DNA of 64,000 nt, taken from the NCBI GenBank assembly GCA_029339195.1, contig JAPTJF010000219.1:1-64000 (forward strand), read 5' to 3'. The translations under genes were made by a program, and so were the position numbers. This document shows, piece by piece, positions 44,243 through 55,031 of this stretch. How positions within the stretch are numbered: the stretch's first letter is position 1; the number at the start of each line of letters is the position of its first letter. The DNA is from Micractinium sp. NFX-FRZ. Its lineage: Eukaryota > Chlorophyta > Trebouxiophyceae > Chlorellales > Chlorellaceae. The notes beneath the pieces were generated by a model. The model did no database searches. It saw only the letters and a list, made by a program, of their open reading frames with translations, and had not been told where the DNA came from.

Positions 44243-47063
44243 TCAGCGGCGGCCGTTGGCGTAGGCTGCGTCGCGCTCTGTGCAGGTCACTGCCGTGCAC
44301 TTCCGGCAGCCGATGCCAAACAGCTGCTTGCAGGGCAGCTTGCAGCCGGCGCCTTCGACGCTGCGCGCGCCGTTGCACTCCTGGCACAGCGTGCCGGCAG
44401 CGTAGGCGCCAACCCGTGCGGTGTTGCAGCGGGCGCAGTACTGGCGGAAGGGCACAGATGCCGCGCACTTGCTGCCCTGAGCAAACGTCTTGCACTGCAG
44501 TAGAGTGAAGGGGTGTGCAGGGTCAGGCAGGGTAGAGGCAGGGTTCAGGCGGAGGACAGGTGAGCACCGGCACGTTTGGGGGTAGGTCGTAGGCGGGGGC
44601 CAGCGACGCCAATGCCAGGTGGCAGCCAGCATTGCGCCGCTGCAGCCACTGCAGCATGCCGGAGCCGGGCCGGGTAGGCGCAGCGGCAGTGCTGCCAACC
44701 CACGGCTCATTGCCACCGCTGCGCCTCTTACCCGCCCTGGCTGCGCCCCCCTCGCTGGTCAATCCCCGGTGGGGCGATGAACACACATTGTCAACCAGTA
44801 ATGCCCCCTGCTTGTGATACCAGCACTGCCTCTGTAAGCCAAAGTGATGTTGTGCTGTAAAGTGGAAAGGAACGTAAAAGGCAACCGCAGCCGAAGGGCC
44901 CTGCTCACCACGCCGCCTGTCAAGCTGTACCCATCCTTGCACCGGTTGCACTTGAACTCTGCGGGGAGAGGAGGGCAGAGAGAGGGGGAGACAAGGGGTT
45001 TGGGGGTGGGGGTGGGCTGAGGGTGAGGATGCCCGGCACATCCAGCGTGCATGCTGGTGCTCCCTCCCCAGCAGCACACGCGGCACGCGCTGCCCGCTCC
45101 AGAACCTGCACCAGAACCTGCAGCTCCGCCCCCGCCCACACACTCGACCACAATGCACCACCGCCTTCCGCCCAGCTGCCCACCTGAGTCGACCTCGATG
45201 CAGTTGGTGGGCACCACGGCATTCTGCCACGTGATGCTCCTTGCCTCGAGGTTCAGGGCCGCCAATGTGAGGCACTGCGGGCGGGGCGAGGCGGGGAGGT
45301 GGCAAGGCAAAACGTACGGGGGTGGAGGGAGAGTTGGGAGGCGGAATGAAGGGCAGAGGCAGGAGGAGGAGGAGCTGGGAGGCGGAAGGGCAGAGGGGGG
45401 ATTCGGAGGGAGAGTTGAGGGGCGAGAGCAGTGCAGAGTGACGGCATCTGGCACTGGGGGAAGCGGGGCACAGTCAGCAGCAAGGCTGAGTGCTGGAGAG
45501 AGCAGCAAATGCAAGACTTGTCGCGTGCAGCCTGCACCGCGGCAGCAAGGGCCGCCCCCCCTTGCCCCCCGATGGCGGCGCCTTGCCTTGGATTCTGTGT
45601 ACGCAGCATTGATGTAGATGGCGTTGAGGGGCACCAAGATGAGGCTGCCGCGGCAGCGAGTGCAGGTGCCATCTGCACAGGCAGGCATAGGCAGGGGCGG
45701 GCGCGGCCGGGAGGTTCAGCAGCGTGGGCAGCGCAGGTTTGCCGCTAAGCGAGCGCCCTGGCCCCGCTGCCCTCCCCACCTGGGTTGCAGGCGGCGCAGT
45801 CCGGGTTCCTGGACACCTTCTGGCAGTTTTCAAGCGCCCTGGCTGCCGCTGTGGCCAGCTTGGAGGTGATGCACTGCAAGGGGGCGCGGGATGAGGTGGG
45901 GTGAGGGCGCGGCTTAAGGGTGCAGGTGGGCAGGCATGAGGCGGAGGGCCTGAGCCTGACCTGCTCACACGCCAACTGCCCGAGACTGGGTGTGGCGTGC
46001 AGGTGGCTGTGAGGTGGTGGGCAAGCGCAGTGCGGGCTGGGCAGGGTGCCAACCGTGCGTCCTGGCGGCCCAGCCACTAGCGCTTCCCCCCGCCACAGCG
46101 CGCGCAGTTCGTGACGGATGCACAGGCGTTGGTTGCCCGCGTGCGCATCGGTAGCTCAGGCCGCTGCCATGCACCGCACGGCGTGGCGAGGGGCCCAGCA
46201 GCACTGCCCACCGCCAGCGCAATCACCGCCCTCCAATGCATATATGCATATATATGCCGTGCACTCCGCGGGCCCTCCTTTCTATATGCCACCCGCGCCA
46301 TTCCGGCCAGCCCAGCCCAGCCCAGGCACCTTGTAATTGGGATCGAACCAGTAGTTCGGCCGGCACTCGATGCACCACTTGCCGTCGGCGCGCACGCAGT
46401 TGGGGTCGCCGCTGGCTGTCACAGACGCCGCGTTTGCCGTGGTGGGCTTGCACTGCAGCAAGGCAGGCGGGCAGGCAGGTAAGCGAACAGCAGTCTGTCA
46501 GGCAGGGGCGGCCAGGCATTTTATACGAGAGTTGTGGAATTTGGGAGGGAGGGGTGCATCTCGAGGAGTGGAATGATCTTCGGAAGCCTAACCCACCATG
46601 ACGACGGTTTCGCCGGTTTCGCCAGTGCCGCCGGCGGGCGCCGGCAGGCGGAGAGCTGCCTTGCACGACAGCCCGCCGTCTTCCCGCGCCCAAAATCCCT
46701 ACCACCGTGCTCTCACGATATATAGTGATCCAGGCGGCAGCCCGGCGGGGTCGCCCGCCGAAACCCAGCTGGCTTCCGCTCAAAGTGGAGGCAGGACAGG
46801 TGCCGGGGGCCGACCGACGCAAGACCCGCAAGCGAATCCCGGATCACCTGAGAGACGGTGCCGTTGGGCAGAAATGCAGGCGTCCGGCTCTTATGGCAGC
46901 TCCAGCAGGAAGGCTTCCCACCAGTGGCACCGGTCCCGAGCTCGCTGCACTCGGTGCACCACTCGAGTTTCTGCTCACAGGCGACGTTTATTTTGGCGCA
47001 GTGCGCCCGGGGACACAGAGCGGCCAGACAGGCGACCAGCGCAGCGAAACCGGAAAGGCGCAT
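44243..47063 (-). CDS. secreted Cys-rich tandem paralogue C, 303 aa
   Basis: Seven exons, 46848-47063, 46330-46452, 45780-45873, 45587-45672, 45184-45274, 44909-44958 and 44243-44494, total 912 bp in frame. The signal peptide is MRLSGFAALVACLAALC. Modules are EWCTECSE...CWSCHKS, CVRADGKWCIECR, CQKVSRNPDCAACNPG, DGTCTRCRGSLILV, VVPTNCIEVDSG, FKCNRCKDG, then YCARCNTAR, CQECNGARS and IGCRKC. It ends YANGRR. Exon lengths 2, 3, 4 and 5 equal those of A (123, 94, 86 and 91 bp), so A and C are the closest pair. The intron after exon 45587-45672 starts GCAAGG, a GC donor. Same inferred role as A: a disulphide-rich secreted protein of unknown job. Confidence 0.85.
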
Positions 47064-47809
47064 GTTGCGCAAGAACCGGCCAGAGAAGGGAAGGGTGGAG
47101 AGGCTTGGTTCTTGCTTGAAGAGACAGAAGAGAAGACGGTGGGGAGTTGCAACCGATGACGAAAGCAGCTGTGACACCAGGGGGCAAATGGGGGCCTGGA
47201 TGCAGCTGAGCGGCGCTCAGGAGCTGCCGCCGGTTGGCTACGGCCGTATACAGCAGCCAGTATGGCTACAGGTTGCCCGGTCACATGGCCTGACTGGGCG
47301 ACGAAATCGAGGGCGGTGGGATACGCCTGGTGTTGAGCTACTTGCAAGCCTTTCAAGGGCCTGCAAAAGTTGCTGTGACTACGTGGTGATGGGGCACCGC
47401 TTCACGGGCGGTACCCCGGCCCACGGCTCCGCCAACCCCAGTTTCCTCTCAATCAGGCCCTGGCTGCCCAGAAGTAACACCACTGCCCCACTCCAACGAT
47501 GCCCTTGACCACGAGACATCTTTACAAGTACAATCAATGCGCTGTAATGAACACACTTCCAGTCAAAGCAGCTCGCTCACGCGCTCCGCACAGCTGCCGG
47601 CAGCTGCAGGGACACCGGCCTCCACCACCTCCCCTGCCCTCTGCATCCTCTGATAAGCAGGGACCAAGGAGGGGTTTCCCACGTGCGCCTTCAACCGCCT
47701 GTGGAGGTGCTCCCAAAGCGGCACGGGAGTTCAAAAGCCGGTCTTACACGGGCATCAGGGCGCCCACAAAGGGGCCCACACAACGCTCTCGGAGGGGCAG
47801 GGAGCACCG
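47064..47809. other. spacer between paralogue C and the ICME-like gene
   Basis: About 750 bp containing the promoter of C and the 3' end of the ICME-like gene. A TGTAA on the minus strand at 47522-47526 is a candidate poly(A) signal for the latter. Nothing else is apparent. Confidence 0.35.
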
Positions 47810-50800
47810 TCAGAAGGGGCACACGCGGCTTGCCATGTCGATGAGCAGCGCGGGCAGCATGGGCAGCTGCCGGTGGCGGCACTCCCGCCCCATCACCTGC
47901 AGGTGGGCAACCAGGCAGTGCGGGCAGGAGCTTGTGAAGAGGGTGAGCACAGCCAGGCAGGGACTACAGAGGCTGCGCGCCTGGAGACAGCCACAAGGGA
48001 CGCTGCACCGCCGACACATACATGCTGGGGGGGGGGGGGGGGGGACATGCTAACAACATATTGTGCACACACTCGACCGCAGCGGCCCTGCATCCGCCCC
48101 TCACCATGGACAACACGTCATCCATCAGCTCGTCCTGCCCGCCCCGCACTGCACACACACACAAGCAGACACACGCATGAGAAGGGCGGGCGGAGGGGAA
48201 AAGCCGTGATGAGACTTGTGGCAAGCAGGCGAGGGCACAGGTGAGAGGCGGGCGCGGGACGTGGTGGGGCACCACTCCTGGCCTGCGCCTGATTGTGCGC
48301 GCGCACTGCATGTCGCCGCCTGCCAGCCGCACACGGAAGCAAAACACCTCTTTATACCCGCTCCCCGCAGCCGACCCTGTCCGCCGCACGATGCACTACT
48401 GTCAACCCCGCTCCACTATCCAACGCCCACCGTCGGCCAGGTGTCTGACTCTTGACTCACAAAAGCAAACTCCTTGGGTCCACCCACCCGACCCCAACCC
48501 TTGCGCTCTGCAGCCCAAACGACCAGTTAACGGCAGCACCCCGCTCACTGGGGTCCTCCACGATGGGCATGGTGTGCAAGTAGCCTGCACACAGCTCAAC
48601 CCACCCCACCACATTCCAGCGCTATTCATGCAGGCTCATTGGCAGCGCAGCTCACTGGGGTCCTCCACGATGGGCATGGTGTGCGACTTGCCCTTGTACA
48701 GCTTGAGCCGCGCATCAGCCCCCGCCTCCTGCAAGGGGCAACGGTCAGGGCACGGGCACAGGTGCGACAGGATGAATCAAGGCTAGGCACCCCTTCCTGC
48801 GGCCATCTGGGCGGGTCGCTGGGGCGGTTGAGAGGCACTGGTGCAAGCCGGGTGGGAGGAGGGCGCCTTGGCATGGCGTGCACGCAGCAAGCAAGGTGTC
48901 CATTGAGCGGGCACCAGGAACTCCTCAACCATGCCAGCCTACCCAGTCCAGCTGCACATGGGCCTATAGAACATAAGAGAACCTTCCCAGCCCCGGGGCC
49001 GCACCTTCAGGGCTGCCACAAACTCCACCGCAATCTCCATGGGCACCGACTTGTCCACGGTGCCGTGCAGTACCAGCACAGGAGGCAGGCGGGAGCCCAC
49101 TGCCGCGCCCAGCTTCCTGCAGCACAGGCAAAGAGGCAAAGGGCAGGGCAGGGTGGGCATGGAGAAGTGGGCAGGGCAGGGTGGGCACACTTACTAAAGC
49201 GGGCAGGGCAGGGTGGGCACACTTGATACGGTGGGCAGGGCAGGGTGGGCGGGGCTGCCAGTGGAAGGATTCTGAGTCTCCTCCCCGCCTCAAGCCCTGC
49301 CCCCACCCAACAATGACATCGGCACATGACTGCTTTGCCCCTGCCCCAACTTGACCACGGTTGACCACTCTCTGTCCCTCCCACCCGCCTACCAACCTGA
49401 GCTGGAACGTGGGTGACAGCTCCCGCAGCCGGGGCTCGCCGTCTAGCGAGTGTATTGCCTCAAACATGTTGCGGTACAGCCCCCGCTGGTGCAGATGATC
49501 CGCCAGCGCGTACAGGTTGTAGGCGCCGCTGCACATCAGGACATGTGGGAGTATGTGTGAGGGTACTGCCTTCACGTTTGCTGCGAAACAGCCCTCCCTG
49601 TGCAGTTGGTTAGCTAGAGCGCACAGGTTGTGGGTGCCGCTGTACGGTCGAATTCCTGAGCGGGCTGGCAGGCGTCAAGGATAGGAGGTGGGTACACTCG
49701 GGTCAGCAGGCAGGCGGGCGGGCGGGGGCGCCGGGCATGGTACCGGGCAGACAGGCCGGAGGCTGGGAGGCGGGCAGCATCAGAGCAGGCAGCGCCTCCC
49801 AGCGTGCCGCTTACCTTACGCCCACAAAGCTGCTGATGCGTGCTGGGTCCCAGGCGGGGGAGGCGCCCACGTGGGGCCGCTCCTCCATCACCTGCTGCAC
49901 CTGCGGCGCGGGCACGCGAGGGAGTGCGGGGACCCGCAGGGCAAGCAGAGAGGTGTGTCGGCAGCAGCCGTGGCAGCAGGTGCCTAATGGACTGCGGCAG
50001 GCCCTTGACCCCTCAAAAGGACTGGTGGCCACCAGCGCAGCCACCCACCTGTGAGATGAGGGCCATTGCCCCCAGCTGCCCCCCCGCCGACTGCCCCACA
50101 ATGTGGAACGTCTTGCCGTCGCCGCCAAAGGCCCCCGCGTTGCGCAGCACCCAGGCGATGCCGCTGTTGATGTCTTGCAGCATGTCCAGCGCATTGCCCT
50201 GAAGGGGGGCGGGGGAGGGGGGCGGCAACATGTTGCATGGTGTTACGAATTTGCACAGTGCTCAGCACCCGGGAGATGCCCCCGCTGGCATCTTGCGGAA
50301 TCTCTGGCGCGTTGCCCCCTGGATTGAATGGGGCAGAGAGGTGCTGTGGCGGAGGCAGAAGTGTTGGCATCCATCCCACCACACCTGAACACACAGTGCA
50401 GTGCCGTTGCCCTGACTGCCGGGCAGCGAGGCAGAACCTGCTGTCCCACCCGACCACCCCACCTGCGGAAAGTTTCGGTAGTCTAAACAGAACACCAGCA
50501 CGCCGCGCTGGCTCAGCCGCCGCGCCAGCAGCGCGCCCCAGGCTGCAGGGCAGCAGGGCGCAGGCAGGAGGGCGTGCACGCGGTGGCACTTGGCAGCAGC
50601 GCAGCCTGATCACCAGCACAGCAGCAGGCTCAATCATGGAGATGCAGTGTGGAATGTGTCGCTGTCGGTGGAGCTGTGCAGCAGGAGCACCCCCCGCACC
50701 TGGCTGCAAACAGCCTGCCAACCACTCGCCCCGCTCCTCCCCCGTCCCCCAGCCAGCCCTACCCTTGTATCCAATGGTCCAGGCGCCGCCTGTGATAAAA

Positions 50801-51889
50801 ATGACAGTAGGGCGCAGGCCCTGCTGCCGCCAGGCCTTGCGTGGCAGGAAGATGTCTAGCCGGTTGCGGGCCTGCAGGGGGGGATGTGCGGGGGGCAGCC
50901 AGCAGCTCAGTGACTGGCAAGACTGCTCTCCCCTGACCTTGCTCCCCAGGGCACAGCCCACCCAGCAGCAGCAGCACCCAACCAACTCGTCAGGCCAACT
51001 CCACAGCTGCAGCACCCGACTCGTCAGGCCTACTCCACCGGCAGCACCCAACTTGTCAGGCCTACTCCGACTGCGGCACCCAACTTGTCAGGCGTACTCC
51101 GACAGCGGCCCCAGCTTGTCAGGCCTACTTTGGCGGCAGCACCCACCTCCAGGCCGTAGGGCACCGAGCGCAGCAGGCGGGGGCTGAAGAAGTAGAAGAC
51201 AATCATCTGAGCAAACCCGGGCATCAGCAGCGTGGCAAACAGCACGAGCCGCCAGAAGCTGACCGTCCACCGCCAGCCTGGCAGAGGGAGCACATTGGCG
51301 GGTGGGTGCTGACGTTTAGTACGATCATAGCCGCGGGACATGCAGCACACAGTGAGGGCCTGCAGAGTAGGCGTGGCAGCAGACTAGGCATGGCCAGCCC
51401 ACAAAAGCAGTGCACCCGAGTTTGCACCCGCGCGCCGACAGCACTTACCGAGGCCCACGTAGGTGTACAGCTGGGCCGCCAGCTTTGACACCACTGCCAC
51501 ATCCTTAAGCCGGTTCTCCCACACTTGTAGCAACCTGCAGCAGGGGCAAGAAGTGAGCGTTAACAGCGTGGGCACGTCAACCTGCGCACCGCCGCCGGCG
51601 CCGGCACTCTTTTGACCAGCGCTCACGTTGCTCGCGGCAGCTGCGCCTGTGCCTCAGGCGAGAGCTCGGTCCGGACTGACTGTCTGCTCAGCCGCCCCGA
51701 CTCCGCGACGGTGCGCGAAAGCTCCGCGAGCGCTTGAGTCGGAGAGAAGGGCTCTTTTCTCTCGGAGCTCGCGAAGTCAACCTCCTCTATGCTCTCAGAA
51801 ACGGCCACCGCAAGCTGGCCCAAGGATGGCGGCACAGGCAGTCCACCAGCCCGCCCAGCGAGCAGGGGCTCCGTCCTGGGCGTCTCCAT
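47810..51889 (-). CDS. ICME: isoprenylcysteine alpha-carbonyl methylesterase (ICME)-like, 450 aa
   Basis: Twelve exons, 51627-51889, 51449-51534, 51147-51277, 50763-50871, 50463-50542, 50049-50198, 49815-49900, 49397-49528, 49005-49116, 48656-48728, 48105-48148 and 47810-47896, total 1353 bp in frame. It follows plant ICME: a disordered N-terminus, a membrane segment ([19 protein letters not shown]), then [16 protein letters not shown] (oxyanion hole), [22 protein letters not shown] (nucleophile Ser about 260), [21 protein letters not shown] (Asp) and KSHTMP (His), with DPMRGGQDEL near the end. The enzyme demethylates prenylated, carboxymethylated C-terminal Cys of proteins at ER/Golgi membranes; in plants it tunes abscisic acid signalling. 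The start is the [11 protein letters not shown]. Three introns carry decayed copies of neighbouring exon edges, one holds a 32-bp minisatellite and one an 18-base G run. Confidence 0.9.
48027..48044. repeat. run of 18 G in an ICME intron
   Basis: A homopolymer in the last intron of the ICME-like gene. Its length may be unreliable in the assembly. Confidence 0.9.
48544..48577 (-). repeat. exon echo: identical copy of the 3' edge of ICME exon 48656-48728
   Basis: Thirty-four bases match 48651-48684 without mismatch and include the donor site. The exon piece codes HTMPIVEDP and holds the catalytic His. Being identical, this copy must be recent or under conversion. It could act as a decoy or alternative donor. 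Confidence 0.9.
49583..49648 (-). repeat. exon echo: decayed copy of the 5' edge of ICME exon 49397-49528
   Basis: Aligns with 49471-49536. Translated it gives [14 protein letters not shown] beside [14 protein letters not shown], with the acceptor AG kept. It lies upstream of the acceptor. Confidence 0.75.
50258..50323 (-). repeat. exon echo: decayed copy of the 5' edge of ICME exon 50049-50198
   Basis: Aligns with 50137-50202. Translated it gives [18 protein letters not shown] beside [18 protein letters not shown]. It lies upstream of the acceptor. Confidence 0.75.
50971..51135. repeat. intronic minisatellite, 32 bp x 5, ICME intron 3
   Basis: Five units with a CACCCAACTTGTCAGGCCTA core occupy more than half of the intron between exons 51147-51277 and 50763-50871. 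Confidence 0.9.
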
Positions 51890-52008
51890 TGCCCTGTGCT
51901 CGATGAAATAATTGTAAGGCGAATTTGGCGGCCACCAACATGGCGCCAGGGAGGCGCCAGGTTGTAATAAGTATGGCAGCGGCGCCCGTCTGTCGCGCCG
52001 GCTGCCGC

Positions 52009-52044
52009 TGTCGTGCGACATGTCGTGCGACATGTCGTGCGCCC
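52009..52044. promoter_or_regulatory. three tandem 12-mers with inverted arms upstream of the ICME start
   Basis: TGTCGTGCGACA is present twice in direct succession and a third time with the last bases changed. Each unit has TGTCG/CGACA arms around TG. They lie 120-155 bp before the ICME start codon, where a factor-binding site could sit. Function is inference. Confidence 0.45.
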
Positions 52045-52427
52045 TGCTGTCGCACGCTTCAACAAATCCCCTGGTGTTACAAAGACGGTTTGGCTGGTCA
52101 TATAGGTACAGAGGAGACAGGAAGGAAGGTCTATAACAGGCAGAGCATGGGCGCTGGCGGTGCAGGCAGTAGAGGGTTGGGAGTAGGGGGAGGAATGAGC
52201 ATATACGTATGCGGGGGAGAGTGTGGCAGTGTGGCGGGCAGGCAGGGTGTGAAAAAATCACCGCACGGCAAAATTGGAAAATAGAACCACACTTTGCTCA
52301 GACTTGGGTGCAGGGAGGAGGCATCATGTGTATAGGGGGGCAGGACATTGCACGTGCTATAGGCAAAGACCGTGAGGACCGGCAGTGTGCGCTGCTGTGT
52401 GCGCTCCACATGCGGCATGCTCTGTGC

Positions 52428-55031
52428 TCAGCCCAGCAGCATGCCCAGCATGCGCTGCGCCATCCAGGCCAGCACCAGCATGGCAAAGGCAGCCAGCAGC
52501 AGCCACTCCAGGCGGAAGCGGTCGGCCAGTGCGGCGCTCGCGCCAGCAGCCGCCTCCTTGGCTGCTGTTGCGGCAAGCTGCACCATCACCGTGCGTCCCT
52601 GCGGGTGCTGCGCCACCTGCAGTGACATCAAATGGACACGGGAGGGGCCAGGGACAAGGCAAGAAGTGGGCAGTGATGAGAGAGGGGCCGGGAACATGCG
52701 ACCGGTAAATGTGTGAGCAGGCACGACACGGGCAAACAAGCAGGACAGGTGCGCTGGTAGGCCAATGAGGAGCGAAATGCTCCGCCACCCCTGGCGCGAG
52801 GGCTTCGGGCTCCCACGGTCCTCTCCATCCCTGCACCCCACCCCGCCCACCCACAACCCCAGCTCTGCCACGCCCAGCCCCTCGCTTCCCTGCCCCTCCC
52901 TCTCCACGCACATTGAGCCACTCTTTGCTGACAGCCGAGATCCACTCCAGGTTGCCGCTGCCCTCGCGCTGCATGCCAGCGCCAGTTGCCTGCGCCGCCT
53001 GCGCCCGCACGCGACGCAGCTGCGGCAGCGCGGGTGCCGCTGCGCCACTGCCGCGCGCCGCCTCCGCGGCCGCCGGCGGCGTGCACACTGCCCAGGAGCT
53101 GGCCTGGCTGCGTGCGCTGTCGCCGCTGTATGGCACCTTGCCAGCCGCCACTGCCGCCGCCGCTGCCGCTGGGTGCAGCAGGACATCGCTGTCCATGTCA
53201 GACCCAGCTGGCGTCACCACCTCAGCGCCTGCTGCCTCGTCCACACCAATTGAGGGATGCTCGGCTTGCTCCTGCTGCTGCTGCTGCTGGCGCTGCCACT
53301 CTCCCGAGGCGCTGCTGCCGCAGGGGCTGCCTGTGTCAGCGGGCCCCTCGTCCTCGCCTTCCCCGGACGCCTGCGGGCCACCCCTGCCTGAGGCCACACC
53401 ATTGAGCAGCTCGCTGGACAGCCTGCAGAGGGTGGCAGCAGTAAGCAGGGGCAGCAGCGATAAGCAGGGGCGGAACGGCTTTAGCGCCCAGGAGGTCAGA
53501 GCAGGAGGCCATGAGCGCGCTACAGCAGTAATAACAAGGGCGCGAGAGCATGCTCACATACGACACAGGAGAGGCCACACAGCGGGAGGGCCAACCGACA
53601 GAAACCGCAGCAGCCTTACCTGAGCTGCGCGCGCGGCACCTGGGCTCCCGCGCCTGCGCCTGCCATTGCAGGGTACTGCTGCTGCTGTGCGGCGGCAGCG
53701 GCGGCGGCGGCGGCTGCAGGCCCTGAGGGCCCCGCCAGGTAGGTCCCCACCACATCGCGCGCAAACACCCCCACGCAGGCCTTGACCGCCTCCAGGTGCT
53801 CCGGCCGGGCCATGGCGCTGAACAGGTCCTGTGGAGAGGACGGAGGCAGGGTTGTGGGCATGGGTGGAGGTTGTGAATAGTGCAGAGTGAGAGGACTGGG
53901 GCCGGCTGAGAGCCTCGGGGTGCTCAGAGGCAGGGCAGGTTGAGCAGGTAGGCCAACCAACGCTCCAAACCACCCAACCAACCTCGTAAAAGTTCATGTC
54001 CAGCGTCTGGTCCAGGTAGGCGCGCATGCCGCCCGTCACAAACGCCGTCACCGCCAGCACCGCCACCTGCTGCCCGCGGGGTGATGCCAGGAAGTCAAGC
54101 AACCGGTTGGTGAGGTCGGGCTGCGGTGGTGGCGGCGGCGGCAGCATGGTGCCATCGGCACTGGCGGCCATGCGCGACGCGACCTCTGCCGCTGCATCGG
54201 CGGTCGACAGGCGGTGCTGGGCGTCGCAGAACGCGGTGACGAGGTTGCGGGCTCCCAGGGAGACGACCACTGACACCAGGCTGTGCCCCCGATCGCTCAG
54301 CAGCGCATCCAGGATGCGGTCCAGAGCGGGCTTGCTGGGTTGCTGGGTGCTCAGGCCGCCGTCTGTGGCGTCGCCGTCTGCCGCTGCCGCGGCGAGGGCT
54401 GCACCGCCGCCGCCGACTCCGCTGGCTGCAGGCGGGAAGGCGCAGAGCTAGATGTGAGAAAGCAGCGGTGCATGGGAGGCATGCCAACGGTAGCAAGAAG
54501 CAGGCATCCGGGCAAGCACTGGCACAAGCCAAGGGCGGTTCCGTGGGCCTGGTGGGCCTTCCTCTGCCCGCCTCGCCCGCTTCCGACCTTCCCGCAGGCA
54601 CCCCACCCTGGGCCCCACTCCAGCACCAGCCCTCTCGCACCTGTCACGCCGCGTATGAGCGCCGCCACAGTGGAAGAGGTGGTGCCCGCCACCTCGGGCG
54701 ACTGCATGAGGCGCGCCAGCTGGCGCAGGCTGGGCGGCACCTGGGTGCGGTCGGAGGCTAGGAAGGCGCGCAGGTCGGAGGCCAGCAGGGCCAGGGTGTC
54801 GGCGCCGGTGCCAAAGGCCTCAGCATAGGCTGCCAGCGCGGCGCGCAGACGGTGCGCTTGTGCGCGCCAGTCAGCCAGCGTTTCAGAGCGGTAGAGGCGG
54901 TAGGCGGCGTAAGCTGCCGCGCCGCCGCCCGCCGCAAGCAGCAGCGTGCGGGCCACTGCTGCCCGCCGCTCCGGCCGCCCCAGGCCCAGTGGCCACTGCG
55001 GAGCGACCGGTAGCCCCGTCGGCGTCGCCAT
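52428..55031 (-). CDS. PHLOEM PROTEIN 2-LIKE A10 family membrane protein, 580 aa
   Basis: Five exons, 54641-55031, 53983-54425, 53620-53828, 52912-53422 and 52428-52616, total 1743 bp in frame. The N-terminus has a likely membrane helix (TLLLAAGGGAAAYAAYRLY), then LLASDLRAFLASD, PPSLRQLARLM, SLVSVVVSLGARNLVTAF, YLDQTLDMNFYEDLF and FARDVVGTYL. These follow, in order, the pattern of Arabidopsis PP2-A10-like proteins (short helical repeats, 'SVVVGSFARNLV', 'YLDKTMDINTYDELF'), whose role is not well known. Despite the name this family has no lectin domain. Compared with plants this one has Ala/Gln/Ser-rich inserts in exons 3 and 4, and ends in a second hydrophobic helix (LEWLLLAAFAMLVLAW). I infer an organelle membrane protein. 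Identification is from remembered motifs. Confidence 0.75.

Noticed and set aside
36832..47063. Possibility that the three Cys-rich genes are a CRISPR-like or transposon array
   Set aside because: The spacing of several kb, full gene structure, signal peptides and divergent sequence fit ordinary tandem gene duplication.
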